From positions 1 through 49,508 of the forward strand of contig JAHZJL010000072.1 in NCBI GenBank assembly GCA_022600935.1: 49,508 bases of DNA, read 5' to 3'. Below, piece by piece: positions 27,913-37,373 of the stretch (positions are counted from its first letter, which is position 1; each line of letters starts with the position of its first letter). The DNA comes from Gammaproteobacteria bacterium. GTDB taxonomy: Bacteria; Pseudomonadota; Gammaproteobacteria; Methylococcales; DRLZ01. The position numbers were made by a program, and so were the translations under genes. The notes under the pieces are model-generated. The model had not been told where the DNA came from. It did no database searches and saw only the letters and a program-made list of their open reading frames with translations.

Positions 27913-29001
27913 ATGATTACTGCTAAACTTTTTAGCATGAGTGATTCAAGAACATTATCGACTGTTACAGACAATACCGGTGTATTTCCTGACTTTTGTT
28001 CAGCAAAAGCCGTGCTGATTGCGTTATTGCTGGCAGAGTTGCTGGCGATTCTGTTTGCTTTGCAAGGCTATACTGACAGCCAGAGTTTCTGGTCAACAGT
28101 CGGCATGAATTGTTTTTTTATCATTTGGGTTATGTTGCCGAGTCAGGCTTTGTTATGCCTGCTGAAAAACCGTCTGGCCCAATACAGCCCATTAACCGGC
28201 ATTATTGTGGCATTTTGTATCATTCAGGCAACGACTTTGTTTGTGACCTGGATGAGTCAATCAGGGATGAGTTATATTGAGCTTGACCATGCTAATCAAG
28301 CTATCTGGCCTGATTTCTATTTGCGGACCCTGGGAGTCAGCTGCATCGTCTCGCTGGTATTGTTATATCACTTGCATATGCAGGCGTTATGGAAACAACA
28401 GGTTCAATCCGAACTGAACGCTCGCCTGCAAGCACTGCAATCCAGGATTCAACCCCATTTTCTGTTCAATTCTCTGAACACCATAGCCAGTACTGTGCAT
28501 GACAATCCGGGGCTGGCAGAAAATCTGCTGGTACATATGTCCGAATTGATGCGGGCAGGGCTCAATACACAAACCAGCCTGGTGACTTTGACTGATGAGT
28601 TGAGTCTGGTTCATGGCTATCTGGATATCGAATCTCAACGCGTTGGCGAACGTTTGAATGTGGAATGGAATGTTGACCAGTCAATCTGTGATGCTCGCAT
28701 ACCACCTTTAAGTGTCCAGCCTCTAGTCGAGAATGCGGTTTATCACGGCATAGAACCACGCATGGAGGGAGGCACTGTGGAAATTACAGCAATCAAACGC
28801 GGGCACTCGATAATATTGATGGTTAGAAATTCAGCGACAACCATGCAAAAACAATCGGAAGTCAGCCAGGGACACGGTATCGCACTTGAGAATGTAGTGG
28901 CTCGGGTCAAAGGCTGGTTTGGCGATGAAGCCAAGGTGGTGTTCAGCACTGTAGATGGCTGGTTTCAGGCACGTTTGATCATACCATACGTCACAACATG
29001 A
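27913..29001 (+). CDS. algZ: Sensor histidine kinase, AlgZ/FimS (LytS) family
   Basis: The 362-residue membrane kinase has about four to five hydrophobic segments in residues 30-155. A cytoplasmic LytS-type kinase domain follows, with the phosphoacceptor His182 in IQPHFLFNSLNT and an N-box PLVENAVYHGI. There is no HAMP domain. The start may instead be the in-frame ATG at residue 9 (MSDSRT). In Pseudomonas, AlgZ/FimS with AlgR controls alginate, twitching motility and the fimU-pilE operon. The stop overlaps algR by 4 bp (ATGA), and divergent argH supports orthology. Confidence 0.85.
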   Translation: MITAKLFSMSDSRTLSTVTDNTGVFPDFCSAKAVLIALLLAELLAILFALQGYTDSQSFWSTVGMNCFFIIWVMLPSQALLCLLKNRLAQYSPLTGIIVAFCIIQATTLFVTWMSQSGMSYIELDHANQAIWPDFYLRTLGVSCIVSLVLLYHLHMQALWKQQVQSELNARLQALQSRIQPHFLFNSLNTIASTVHDNPGLAENLLVHMSELMRAGLNTQTSLVTLTDELSLVHGYLDIESQRVGERLNVEWNVDQSICDARIPPLSVQPLVENAVYHGIEPRMEGGTVEITAIKRGHSIILMVRNSATTMQKQSEVSQGHGIALENVVARVKGWFGDEAKVVFSTVDGWFQARLIIPYVTT

Positions 29002-29753
29002 AAATATTAATTGCAGATGATGAAAAACCAGCCCGGTCACGTTTAAATCAGCTATTAAAACAATCCGACACTGAAATTGACCAGGTGTCAGAAGCTGAAA
29101 ACGGTGATCAGGTTTTGGAACTATGCGAGTTAGTCCAACCGGATGTTGTCCTGCTGGATGTCAGAATGCCCGGCAAAAATGGTTTACAGGTTTGCAAACA
29201 ATTATCTGCTTATCAGATACCGCCAGCAGTCATTATTGTATCAGCCTACGATGAACATGCATTACAAGCGTTTGATGCACATGCGATTGACTATCTGCTC
29301 AAACCTGTCCATCAACAACGGTTGGATGCTGCATTGCGAAAAGCGGCTTTGTACAAATCTGCTCAACAAATTCATACCCCTGACAGTGTCCAGCAATCAG
29401 TCGGCCGTACACACTTGTCGATTAAAGACAGGGATACCATTTACCGCATTCCGCTGGCCGATATCCTTTATTTCAAAGCTGAATTAAAATATGTCGTTAT
29501 TCGCACCAGTGCATTGGAGTTGCTGTCTAACGAATCACTGAAAAATTTGCAAGATGAATTCAATGATCAGTTTATCCGTGTCCATCGTAATGCACTGGTT
29601 GCTTGCCAGCATATCGCCAGTCTAGAAAAAGACGCCAGTGGTAAATGCTATATACATTTTACTGCGACAAATGATCGTGTAGAAATCAGTCGTCGTCATT
29701 TACCGAAAGCACGACAATGGATAAAAATTAATGGTAAACAAGGAGTTGCCTGA
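28998..29753 (+). CDS. algR: LytTR-family response regulator AlgR
   Basis: The 251-residue regulator has a receiver domain with acidic pair DDE (7-9), phosphoacceptor Asp54 in VVLLDVRMPG and Lys in YLLKPV. A C-terminal LytTR DNA-binding domain follows (about 145-245: IYRIPLADILYFKAELKYVVIR to FIRVHRNALVA). It is co-translated with algZ. LytTR proteins bind paired 9-bp direct repeats, and such a pair lies upstream of pilin operon 1. Direct control of that operon is inferred from the Pseudomonas system. Confidence 0.88.
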   Translation: MKILIADDEKPARSRLNQLLKQSDTEIDQVSEAENGDQVLELCELVQPDVVLLDVRMPGKNGLQVCKQLSAYQIPPAVIIVSAYDEHALQAFDAHAIDYLLKPVHQQRLDAALRKAALYKSAQQIHTPDSVQQSVGRTHLSIKDRDTIYRIPLADILYFKAELKYVVIRTSALELLSNESLKNLQDEFNDQFIRVHRNALVACQHIASLEKDASGKCYIHFTATNDRVEISRRHLPKARQWIKINGKQGVA

Positions 29754-30037
29754 TTTATTGCCGATCTTAAACCGCCTGGACAGGGTATGATATGAGTGAT
29801 CCTGGACTCATTGTCACTATGATTACACTACGCTAATCTAAGCAGTTGGTTTACCGCAGTTGCTTGAAATTGTGGGTAATTCTTCATCATGTTTACGTTC
29901 ATTGTCCCTGTCAGGGAACTTTACAACAATATACGCAGTCTTTCCCGATTAGCTATAATAGTGTTTTTGAATCCAATCGTGATTCGAATTTATGAAAATA
30001 ATGATGCCCGAAAACAATTGAGGATATTGGACTGACT

Positions 30038-31054
30038 ATGGAACCTTCAGTCACACAAGCCGTTGCCGTTTCGCCAGGCGACGCTGAATTTGCTCTGGAC
30101 GCAATCACCAGTCTTAAACATTATGTTAATAAACTGGTCATTGGACAGGATAAACTGATCGAGCGCATGCTGATAGCGTTACTGGCCGATGGACATTTGC
30201 TGGTTGAAGGTGCTCCCGGTCTCGCGAAAACACGTGCAATTCAGGTTCTCAGTCGCGGTATTGATGCCAATTTTCACCGTGTTCAGTTTACCCCTGACCT
30301 GCTACCAGCTGACCTGACCGGCACTGAAGTGTTTCGCCAGGAGGACAGCACCTTCAAATTTCAGCGCGGACCCCTGTTTCATAATCTGATCCTTGCCGAC
30401 GAGGTTAACCGTGCTCCGGCAAAAGTTCAGGCTGCATTACTGGAAGCCATGGCTGAACGTCAGATTACAGTGGGTCGCAAGACCTACAAATTACCCGAAC
30501 TGTTTCTGGTGATGGCGACCCAGAACCCGATCGAACAGGAAGGCACTTATCCCTTACCGGAAGCTCAGCTGGATCGTTTTTTGTTGCATGTCACAATCGA
30601 TTATCCTGAAAAACATCACGAAAAGGAAATTTTGACGCTGGCCAGAAACGAAGCGGATTTGCGCATACAGACTGCGGTAAGCGAATTCAAACCATTAGCG
30701 CAGGAGGTATTGCTGAGTGCACGCCAACATGTGCTTGAACTGCACATGAGTGAAGAGCTCGAGGACTATTTGCTGGCGCTGATCGCTGCAACCCGACATC
30801 CGGAAGCATACAGTCAGGAACTCGCTGAAGCAATTCAGTTCGGCGCAAGCCCACGCGCTACCATTGCCCTGGACCGGTGTTCCCGGGCGCGCGCATGGTT
30901 ACAACAACGCGATTATGTAACACCGGAAGATATTCAGGATGTGGCCTATGACATTCTGCGTCATCGCCTGATTCTGTCCTATGAAGCCGAGGCGGAAGGT
31001 GTAACCACAGATCAGGTTATCAGTCAGATCATCAACACAGTGGGAGTGCCTTAA
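30038..31054 (+). CDS. MoxR-family AAA+ ATPase
   Basis: The 338-residue ATPase has the MoxR Walker A GAPGLAKT (about residues 66-73), Walker B LILADEVNRAPAKVQAALLEAMAE and sensor region MATQNPIEQEGTYPLPEAQLDRF. The C-terminal lid (GASPRATIALDR) is typical. MoxR proteins act as chaperone-like ATPases for metalloprotein or membrane-complex maturation, together with vWA-domain partners. Here it begins a six-gene operon with DUF58, DUF4381, two vWA proteins and BatD. A TATAAT at 29952-29957 could be part of its promoter, but a matching -35 was not clear. Confidence 0.92.
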   Translation: MEPSVTQAVAVSPGDAEFALDAITSLKHYVNKLVIGQDKLIERMLIALLADGHLLVEGAPGLAKTRAIQVLSRGIDANFHRVQFTPDLLPADLTGTEVFRQEDSTFKFQRGPLFHNLILADEVNRAPAKVQAALLEAMAERQITVGRKTYKLPELFLVMATQNPIEQEGTYPLPEAQLDRFLLHVTIDYPEKHHEKEILTLARNEADLRIQTAVSEFKPLAQEVLLSARQHVLELHMSEELEDYLLALIAATRHPEAYSQELAEAIQFGASPRATIALDRCSRARAWLQQRDYVTPEDIQDVAYDILRHRLILSYEAEAEGVTTDQVISQIINTVGVP

Positions 31055-31057
31055 GCA

Positions 31058-32050
31058 GTGTTTGCCGCAGCTCCTGAAGATGCCGCAACATTGAATATTA
31101 AACAAACAGAGAAAGCTGGCGACGGCCTTGTATTCAGCTCTCTGCCTGGTTTGATCAGCCTCAATGTCCAGGGAACCCGATTATCAGTCCCGCAACGTAA
31201 AGTCATCGCACAACAAGCCGGTCAACGTCTTTCCAAACTGAAAGGGCGAGGGATGGAGTTTGACGAAGTGCGTCCTTATACTCCCGGAGACGATGTACGG
31301 CACCTGGATTGGCGCGTCACTGCACGCACCGGTAAAGCGCATACCAAACTGTTTCGCGAAGAACGCGAGCGCCCGATACTGATGTCTGTAGATTATCGTG
31401 CATCCATGTTTTTTGCCAGTAAAGGTGTGTTTAAATCAGTACAGGCTGCACGGCTTGCAGCAATGCTGGCCTGGATGGGCAACCGCGATGGCGACCGTGT
31501 TGGCGGGCAAGTGTTTACTGATAGAATTCTGCATGACTACAAACCTCAAAAAGGTCGGCATAGCGTCTTGAGGTTGCTCAACGATCTGGCTGAATTGTCA
31601 ATTCCGCCCTGGTTGAATCAAGATACAAACTCCAAGCGCAAAGGCGAACACATCAACGAGGATGCAGCATTCAGCCATGCTTATGACAGACTGGTCAGAC
31701 ATGCGCGTCCCGGTACAATGATTTTTCTGATCAGCGATTTTCGCGATTGGGACTCAAACACGCAGCTGCAAGTGAGCCGAATGGGGCGGCATAGCGATAT
31801 TGCACTGATTTTTCTCTATGATCCACTGGAAACCGGTTTGCCTGCCGATCGCCGGTTTCGGTTTACCGATGGCAAACAATTTGCTGTTATCGATACTCAT
31901 TCCGAAGAATCCAGACAGTTTTACCATGATCATTTTATTCAACGGATGAACGCTGTCGAAAACTTTGCCCGATCCAAAAAAATCCCGCTGTTAAAGTGTT
32001 CAACCACGGACAATCCTTTCTCGGTATTAATGTCCCGGTTTTCCCGCTAA
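31058..32050 (+). CDS. DUF58 domain protein of the MoxR-Bat operon
   Basis: The 330-residue protein starts with GTG, three bases after the moxR stop. It contains the DUF58 signature GRGMEFDEVRPYTPGDDVRHLDWRVTAR (about residues 66-93) with the conserved phrase LFREERERPIL. A vWA-like region follows (MSVDYRASM, LISDFRDW). Members of this family always accompany MoxR ATPases and are thought to be partner or substrate-recruiting proteins. No transmembrane segment is evident. Its exact function is unknown. Confidence 0.88.
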   Translation: MFAAAPEDAATLNIKQTEKAGDGLVFSSLPGLISLNVQGTRLSVPQRKVIAQQAGQRLSKLKGRGMEFDEVRPYTPGDDVRHLDWRVTARTGKAHTKLFREERERPILMSVDYRASMFFASKGVFKSVQAARLAAMLAWMGNRDGDRVGGQVFTDRILHDYKPQKGRHSVLRLLNDLAELSIPPWLNQDTNSKRKGEHINEDAAFSHAYDRLVRHARPGTMIFLISDFRDWDSNTQLQVSRMGRHSDIALIFLYDPLETGLPADRRFRFTDGKQFAVIDTHSEESRQFYHDHFIQRMNAVENFARSKKIPLLKCSTTDNPFSVLMSRFSR

Positions 32051-32068
32051 CATCGAAATCAACTTGCC

Positions 32069-32578
32069 ATGGAACAGCACGCTCTCCCGTTGAAAGATAT
32101 TCATCTGCCATCAACTACTGGCTGGTGGCCACTGGCTCCAGGCTGGTGGTTTGTGGCGATCTGTTGTGTGTTGATGATAATTGCCTGGTATTACAGGGCC
32201 AGACTAAAGCAATGGCTGAGTCCCGGAACGCGCCACATCGCTCTGAAAAAACTGGATACAATTGTGAAAGACCCTGAACTTGGCAATCGACACCAGATAC
32301 AGCAGATTTCAGCGTTGTTGCGTCAAACTGCAATCAGTCGCAACAAACGAGCCTATGTTGCCGGACTAACCGGGTCGGACTGGCTGACTTTTCTCGATGG
32401 CGAAGATCCACACCGGCCGTTTTCAACAGGCATTGGTCGATCATTAATTGATGCACCGTATCAGCCCGATAATACCCTGGACGATGATGCGTTTGATATT
32501 GATGCATTGGTAGAACTCACCAGACGCTGGATCAATCTCAATGCAAAGCAACCGATTTTCAGCAGGCTCAGAGGATAA
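32069..32578 (+). CDS. DUF4381 membrane protein of the MoxR-Bat operon
   Basis: The 169-residue protein has the typical DUF4381 start, LKDIHLPSTTGWWPLAPGWW. A single transmembrane helix follows at about residues 27-45, then a basic cytoplasmic tail with TGSDWLTFLD. The family is found between the DUF58 and vWA genes of MoxR operons. It probably helps hold the complex at the inner membrane. The stop lies two bases before the next start, so coupling is likely. Confidence 0.85.
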   Translation: MEQHALPLKDIHLPSTTGWWPLAPGWWFVAICCVLMIIAWYYRARLKQWLSPGTRHIALKKLDTIVKDPELGNRHQIQQISALLRQTAISRNKRAYVAGLTGSDWLTFLDGEDPHRPFSTGIGRSLIDAPYQPDNTLDDDAFDIDALVELTRRWINLNAKQPIFSRLRG

Positions 32579-32580
32579 CC

Positions 32581-33570
32581 ATGCTGGAACTGGTCTGGCC
32601 CTGGATATTCATCGTACTGCCTGTACCGTGGCTGATTCGACGCTATTTCAAGTCCAATCACTCGGTGCAGGAAGCTGCTTTGCGAGCGCCGTTTATCAAT
32701 GACTTGAAGTCAATTACTACCCGGCGCCGCAGCCGCCATACAAGTAAAAAATGGTTGCTGGCTTTGGCATCTCTGGCATGGATATTCCTGATTGTGTCGG
32801 CAGCCCGGCCCCAATGGATCGGTGAACCGATCCAGCAGACTCTGAGTCAGCGCGACATGATCATGGCGGTGGATCTGTCTGGCAGCATGGAGGTTAAGGA
32901 TTTCACCCTGAATGACCAATGGGTGGATCGTCTGTCAGCGACAAAATGGGTCGCAAAACGTTTCATCAAACGTCGTCATGGCGACCGTATCGGACTGATT
33001 CTGTTCGGCGACCAGGCTTATCTGCAGGCACCTCTGACCAATGACCGTGAAACAGTGCTGAAATTTCTCAATGAAGCAGTGATCGGGTTAGCCGGTGAAA
33101 AAACGGCGATTGGCGATGCTATTGGACTGGCCGTCAAACGCCTGCAAAACAATCCATCCGAGCAACGGGTTTTGATACTGCTGACCGATGGAGCCAATAC
33201 AGCCGGAGCTGTCTCACCACTGAAAGCTGCAGAGCTGGCCAGCCAGTATGGCGTCAGAATTTATACCATTGGTCTGGGAGCCGATGAGCTGATCGTCAGA
33301 GATTTCTTCGGTGCCAGACGGGTTAATCCATCAGCCGATCTCGATGAAAAAACCCTTAAAACCATCGCTGACAGAACCGGAGGTCAGTATTTCAGAGCGC
33401 GTGACATTGAAGGATTTGAGAAGATATATGAATTGATTGATCAGTATGAGCCAGTGGATCAACAAGCCGAGTTTTTTCGTCCCAGAAAAGAATTGTATTA
33501 CCTGCCTTTGGCATGTGCTGTAATTCTTGGCTTCAGTATTGGCGTCATCAGGTTGATCAGGAAACAATAG
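32581..33570 (+). CDS. batA: BatA-like vWA membrane protein
   Basis: The 329-residue protein has an N-terminal hydrophobic segment, a basic loop and a second membrane helix near residues 58-73. A periplasmic vWA domain follows with metal site DLSGS, the MIDAS threonine region TNDRETVLKFL and LLTDGANTAG. A third membrane helix (YYLPLACAVILGFSIGVI) ends the protein. This is the BatA layout. Bat proteins were linked to aerotolerance in Bacteroides; in proteobacteria their role with MoxR is poorly defined. It is separated by 3 bp from the next gene. Confidence 0.87.
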   Translation: MLELVWPWIFIVLPVPWLIRRYFKSNHSVQEAALRAPFINDLKSITTRRRSRHTSKKWLLALASLAWIFLIVSAARPQWIGEPIQQTLSQRDMIMAVDLSGSMEVKDFTLNDQWVDRLSATKWVAKRFIKRRHGDRIGLILFGDQAYLQAPLTNDRETVLKFLNEAVIGLAGEKTAIGDAIGLAVKRLQNNPSEQRVLILLTDGANTAGAVSPLKAAELASQYGVRIYTIGLGADELIVRDFFGARRVNPSADLDEKTLKTIADRTGGQYFRARDIEGFEKIYELIDQYEPVDQQAEFFRPRKELYYLPLACAVILGFSIGVIRLIRKQ

Positions 33571-33573
33571 ACA

Positions 33574-35463
33574 ATGAATATTGCTGATTTTCATTTTCTG
33601 CGTCCACTGTGGCTGCTGGCCATTATCCCGTTTGCAATCTTTATTTATCTGTATGTTCATCGCAAACTCAAACATGGTGTCTGGAGTGATATCTGTGATC
33701 CACAATTACTGGACTGGTTGCTGGTCGATAAACCGGTCAGAAAACAGCGCAATCAGACAATCTGGGTTTCTTTAGGGGGACTCCTGGCGATACTGTCACT
33801 GGCCGGGCCAACCTGGGAACGTGTACCGGCTCCCATGTTTCGCAATCAATCCGCTCTGGTGATTGTGCTTGACTTGTCAACGTCAATGTACGCCACCGAT
33901 ATCAAGCCCAACCGAATTACCCGAGCCCGATTCAAGATCACAGATATTCTCAAGCATCGCGTCGATGGACAAACCGCGCTGATCACATTCGCTGGTGATG
34001 CGTTTGTGGTCACTCCTTTAACCAATGATGTTGATACCATTATTCATCAACTCAGCGTGCTGGAGCCGAATTTGATGCCGGCACAGGGTAATGACACCAG
34101 AGCAGCCATGGAATTGGCCAACGAATTATTTATCCAGGCCGGTGTCCAGAAAGGTCAGGTGTTGCTGATCACCGATGGCGGTGACAGTCAAAGTAACTCT
34201 ATTGAAGCCGCGACATACCTGAATGAAAAGAAACATCATTTGTTTGTGCTGGGAGTCGGGACTGAAGACGGCGCACCGATTGCCCAGGCTGGTGGATTTG
34301 TCAAGGATGCCGATGGCAGTATTCTGATCCCCAAACTGAATCAGGCGATTTTAAACAAAATGGCTGCTTCCGGGAATGGACTGTATCGGTTGATGATATC
34401 CGACAATAGTGATATTGAACAATTAACCAAAGCGATTGAATTATCTTCACAATCAGATATCAGCAAACAATCAGTTTCAGAAATCAGTTTGTGGAAAGAC
34501 CAGGGGCCCTGGCTGGTTTTGTTGTTGATCCCGATTGCAGCTTTGGCATTCAGGCATGGCTCGATTGCTGTTGTTGTCATCAGCCTCATCATTTTCAGCC
34601 CGGACAGTCTTGCCCTGAGCTGGGATAGTTTATGGCGCAATTCCAATCAACGCGCGCAATCCGCTTTTGATGATCAACGCTTTGATCAAGCAGCACAATT
34701 GTATCAGTCCCCACAATGGAAAGCAGCCGCTCTTTACCGGGCCGGTCAATTTGATCAGGCTGCCAGCATTTTGCAGGATTTACCTGCATCAGCGGAAAAC
34801 CTATACAATCTGGGCAATGCACAAGCACAACAACAGAAGCTGCAGGATGCTCTTGCCAGTTACCAGAAAGTGCTTGAGATTAACCCGGATCACCAGGATG
34901 CCCGACATAACAAAGACATCGTGGAACAAGCCTTAAAACAGCAGCAACAGCAAAACCAGGACAACCAGCAAGATAATCAGGATCAGCAATCACAACAATC
35001 GGACAATCAGCAGCAGGGCCAGCAAAATAACGATCAACAGCAGTCACAAACCCAGCAACAGGATAATCAGCATCAAACCGACTCGGACCAGAAAAACGAT
35101 GAATCACAACAACAGGCACAACCTGATCAACAACAGTCTGAGTCTGACACGGATGAATCTGCAGATCAAAATCAACAACAGCAGATGCAATCCGATGAGC
35201 AAGAACAGGATGAGACTTCCGATCAGGACCAGTTCGGGCAATCCAAACCTGATTTGTTTGAAGAAGAGCATGAACAACTGCCTGAGGAAGAGCAGGTACA
35301 GAGTAAACAATACAACCCGCAAAACCAGCCGCTGGATGAAGTGGACCAGGCCACTGAACAATGGATGCGGCGGATTCCGGATGATCCTGGTGGATTGCTG
35401 AGGCGCAAGTTTCTCTACCAGTACAAGCGAAATAACAAATTGAAAAACAGACCAAACCGTTAA
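33574..35463 (+). CDS. BatB/BatC fusion: vWA, TPR and Gln-rich C-terminus
   Basis: The 629-residue protein has two N-terminal membrane helices, a vWA domain with metal site DLSTS and ITFAGDAFVVTPLTND, then further membrane helices near residues 310-350. TPR units span about 360-455 (ENLYNLGNAQAQQQKLQDAL). The segment 455-550 is almost entirely Gln, Asn, Asp and Ser, and an acidic, then basic tail ends the protein. In many bacteria BatB (vWA) and BatC (TPR) are separate; here one frame carries both. The acidic Gln-rich stretch is probably disordered. Confidence 0.86.
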   Translation: MNIADFHFLRPLWLLAIIPFAIFIYLYVHRKLKHGVWSDICDPQLLDWLLVDKPVRKQRNQTIWVSLGGLLAILSLAGPTWERVPAPMFRNQSALVIVLDLSTSMYATDIKPNRITRARFKITDILKHRVDGQTALITFAGDAFVVTPLTNDVDTIIHQLSVLEPNLMPAQGNDTRAAMELANELFIQAGVQKGQVLLITDGGDSQSNSIEAATYLNEKKHHLFVLGVGTEDGAPIAQAGGFVKDADGSILIPKLNQAILNKMAASGNGLYRLMISDNSDIEQLTKAIELSSQSDISKQSVSEISLWKDQGPWLVLLLIPIAALAFRHGSIAVVVISLIIFSPDSLALSWDSLWRNSNQRAQSAFDDQRFDQAAQLYQSPQWKAAALYRAGQFDQAASILQDLPASAENLYNLGNAQAQQQKLQDALASYQKVLEINPDHQDARHNKDIVEQALKQQQQQNQDNQQDNQDQQSQQSDNQQQGQQNNDQQQSQTQQQDNQHQTDSDQKNDESQQQAQPDQQQSESDTDESADQNQQQQMQSDEQEQDETSDQDQFGQSKPDLFEEEHEQLPEEEQVQSKQYNPQNQPLDEVDQATEQWMRRIPDDPGGLLRRKFLYQYKRNNKLKNRPNR

Positions 35464-35474
35464 CCGAACTTGCC

Positions 35475-37223
35475 ATGACAAGATCTATAAATCGATTACC
35501 CAGTAATTTTTTGACACGGATTGTGTTGCTGATAGCGATGCAGTTATTCAGTATCGGCGCGCTTTATGCTGCTGAGATTACCGTTGAGGTCAGTCGAAAT
35601 CCTGTACAGATCAATGAATCAGTCGATATTACATTCAATGTCGATGGCGACTCCGATGGCGAACCGGATTTTTCTCCATTGCAAACTAATTTCGAAATTC
35701 TCAGTCAGGGTTCCAATAGCCAGGTATCTATTGTCAACGGCAGTATCAGCCGCAGTAACCACTGGACTGTGACAGTGATGCCAAAAACCACAGGGGCTTT
35801 GGTTATTCCATCCATCGATTTTGGTTCGGAGAGTAGTCCGGCGTCTATTTTACGGGTCACTGAGAAATCTGATGGCGACGACCAGCTGGAATCCAGCAAT
35901 GTGTTTCTGGAAGTGGAAGCGTCACCCAAAGACCCTTATGTTCAATCCCAGGTCATTTTTACAGTTCGCGTGTATCACAGAGTCGGACTGGCACATGCCA
36001 GTCTTTCAGAACCTGAATTGAGCGATGCAGTGATCGAACCGTTGCAAAAAGACAGCAAATATCGAATCAAGCGTGGCAATTATCACTATGAAGTCTTCGA
36101 GCGCCGTTACACAATATTTCCACAACGCAGCGGTACTCTCGAGATTGCTCCAATTCGTCTTGATGCACAAATTATTACCGGACGAAGCAGTGGTGGCTTT
36201 TTTGGGCGCAATATTACCCGCACCGAGCGTTTTGTATCTGACCCATTAGCATTGACAGTCAGGCCAATCCCGCAGTCATTCACTGGTAAGCACTGGCTAC
36301 CAGCAAATTCGTTGGAATTGACCCAATCCTGGTCGGATAAGCTCACACATGCAAGAGTTGGCGAACCACTGACACAGACAATAGCAATTCAGGCACAAGG
36401 TTTGCTGAAAAGCCAGCTGCCATCCCTGTCAGCACTGGAGGAATCCCTGCTGAATTCAGCCGATATCAAGGTTTATCCTGACCAGCCTGTATTGACACAA
36501 GCAGGATCGCCGGATGGTGTAATCAGCCGCCGTGAAGAAAAAAACGCCTTGATACCAGGAAAACCAGGAACTGTCGAGCTGCCCGCGATTGAACTGCCAT
36601 GGTGGAATATACAAACTGACCGCATGGAGATTGCCAGAATACCGGCATCCAGTGTCGTCGTCAGTGCATCTACCAAAACCACAGCAACGCCTTCTGATAA
36701 GCTGCCATCAATGACCGATCAGCATGATTTATTGAATGAATCAGATTCAGACTCTCTGACTCAACAAGCCGGCAACAGCTTCTGGCAATGGTTAGCACTG
36801 GGATTCGGACTGTGTTGGTTAATCACTCTGATGTTGCTCATCTATATTGTGTTTTATCAACGCCGAAGAGCTGATCAAACCGACGCTTCTGTGCTGGATG
36901 TCAATTGGCAGCAACGCGGCAAAGTTGAAAAAGCTTTGAAAAACGCTTGTTTGAACAATTTGAAAACGGAAACCAGAGATGCAATTCTGGGATGGGCAAA
37001 ATTACGCTGGGCAGATAATCCTCCAGTCAATCTCTCAGAGATCGGCAGACGCATACCTGAATTACAGACAGATATTGAGGGATTGCAGCAAGCTTTGTAC
37101 AATGCGTCTTCAATACCCTGGGATGGCCATCAATTGTGGGAAACGTTCAAAGCAAATCGTGGTTATCCAAACGACCAGCTCAAATCACAGGAAACCGGAT
37201 TAGCGCCACTATACAAGGCCTGA
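35475..37223 (+). CDS. batD: BatD-like protein (oxygen tolerance family)
   Basis: The 582-residue protein has a signal peptide (to about residue 35, LYAAEITVEVS) and several Ig-like beta-rich repeats (for example VEVSRNPVQINESVDITF and VTVMPKTTGALVIPSI). One transmembrane helix lies near residues 437-460 (WLALGFGLCWLITLMLLIYI) and a cytoplasmic tail follows. This is the BatD architecture, with a large periplasmic region. It is the last gene of the MoxR-Bat operon. No terminator hairpin was seen directly after it. Confidence 0.85.
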   Translation: MTRSINRLPSNFLTRIVLLIAMQLFSIGALYAAEITVEVSRNPVQINESVDITFNVDGDSDGEPDFSPLQTNFEILSQGSNSQVSIVNGSISRSNHWTVTVMPKTTGALVIPSIDFGSESSPASILRVTEKSDGDDQLESSNVFLEVEASPKDPYVQSQVIFTVRVYHRVGLAHASLSEPELSDAVIEPLQKDSKYRIKRGNYHYEVFERRYTIFPQRSGTLEIAPIRLDAQIITGRSSGGFFGRNITRTERFVSDPLALTVRPIPQSFTGKHWLPANSLELTQSWSDKLTHARVGEPLTQTIAIQAQGLLKSQLPSLSALEESLLNSADIKVYPDQPVLTQAGSPDGVISRREEKNALIPGKPGTVELPAIELPWWNIQTDRMEIARIPASSVVVSASTKTTATPSDKLPSMTDQHDLLNESDSDSLTQQAGNSFWQWLALGFGLCWLITLMLLIYIVFYQRRRADQTDASVLDVNWQQRGKVEKALKNACLNNLKTETRDAILGWAKLRWADNPPVNLSEIGRRIPELQTDIEGLQQALYNASSIPWDGHQLWETFKANRGYPNDQLKSQETGLAPLYKA

Positions 37224-37291
37224 ACTTACATGCAATCTTTGGCAAAATTAAAATTCTCTGTATCGCCCCTATATGTAACAATTGATAATTG

Positions 37292-37323
37292 ACTGACTTT
37301 ATTACAACACCCGGAAAGTCAGT
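37292..37323 (+). promoter_or_regulatory. Inverted repeat in the leader of the phosphate transporter gene
   Basis: ACTGACTTT (37292-37300) and AAAGTCAGT (37315-37323) form a 9-bp stem with a 14-nt loop, 50 bp before the start codon. It could be a batD terminator without T-run, an operator or an RNA leader structure. I found no clear Pho box. Confidence 0.35.
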
Positions 37324-37373
37324 TTGCGATGATTGGAGACGCGTGACAACAATAACAACTAACGAGATGTTCC

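Noticed and set aside
34939-35220. CAA/CAG-rich stretch as a DNA repeat array
   Set aside because: It is coding sequence for the Gln-rich part of the BatB/C protein, with mixed codons and no regular unit length.
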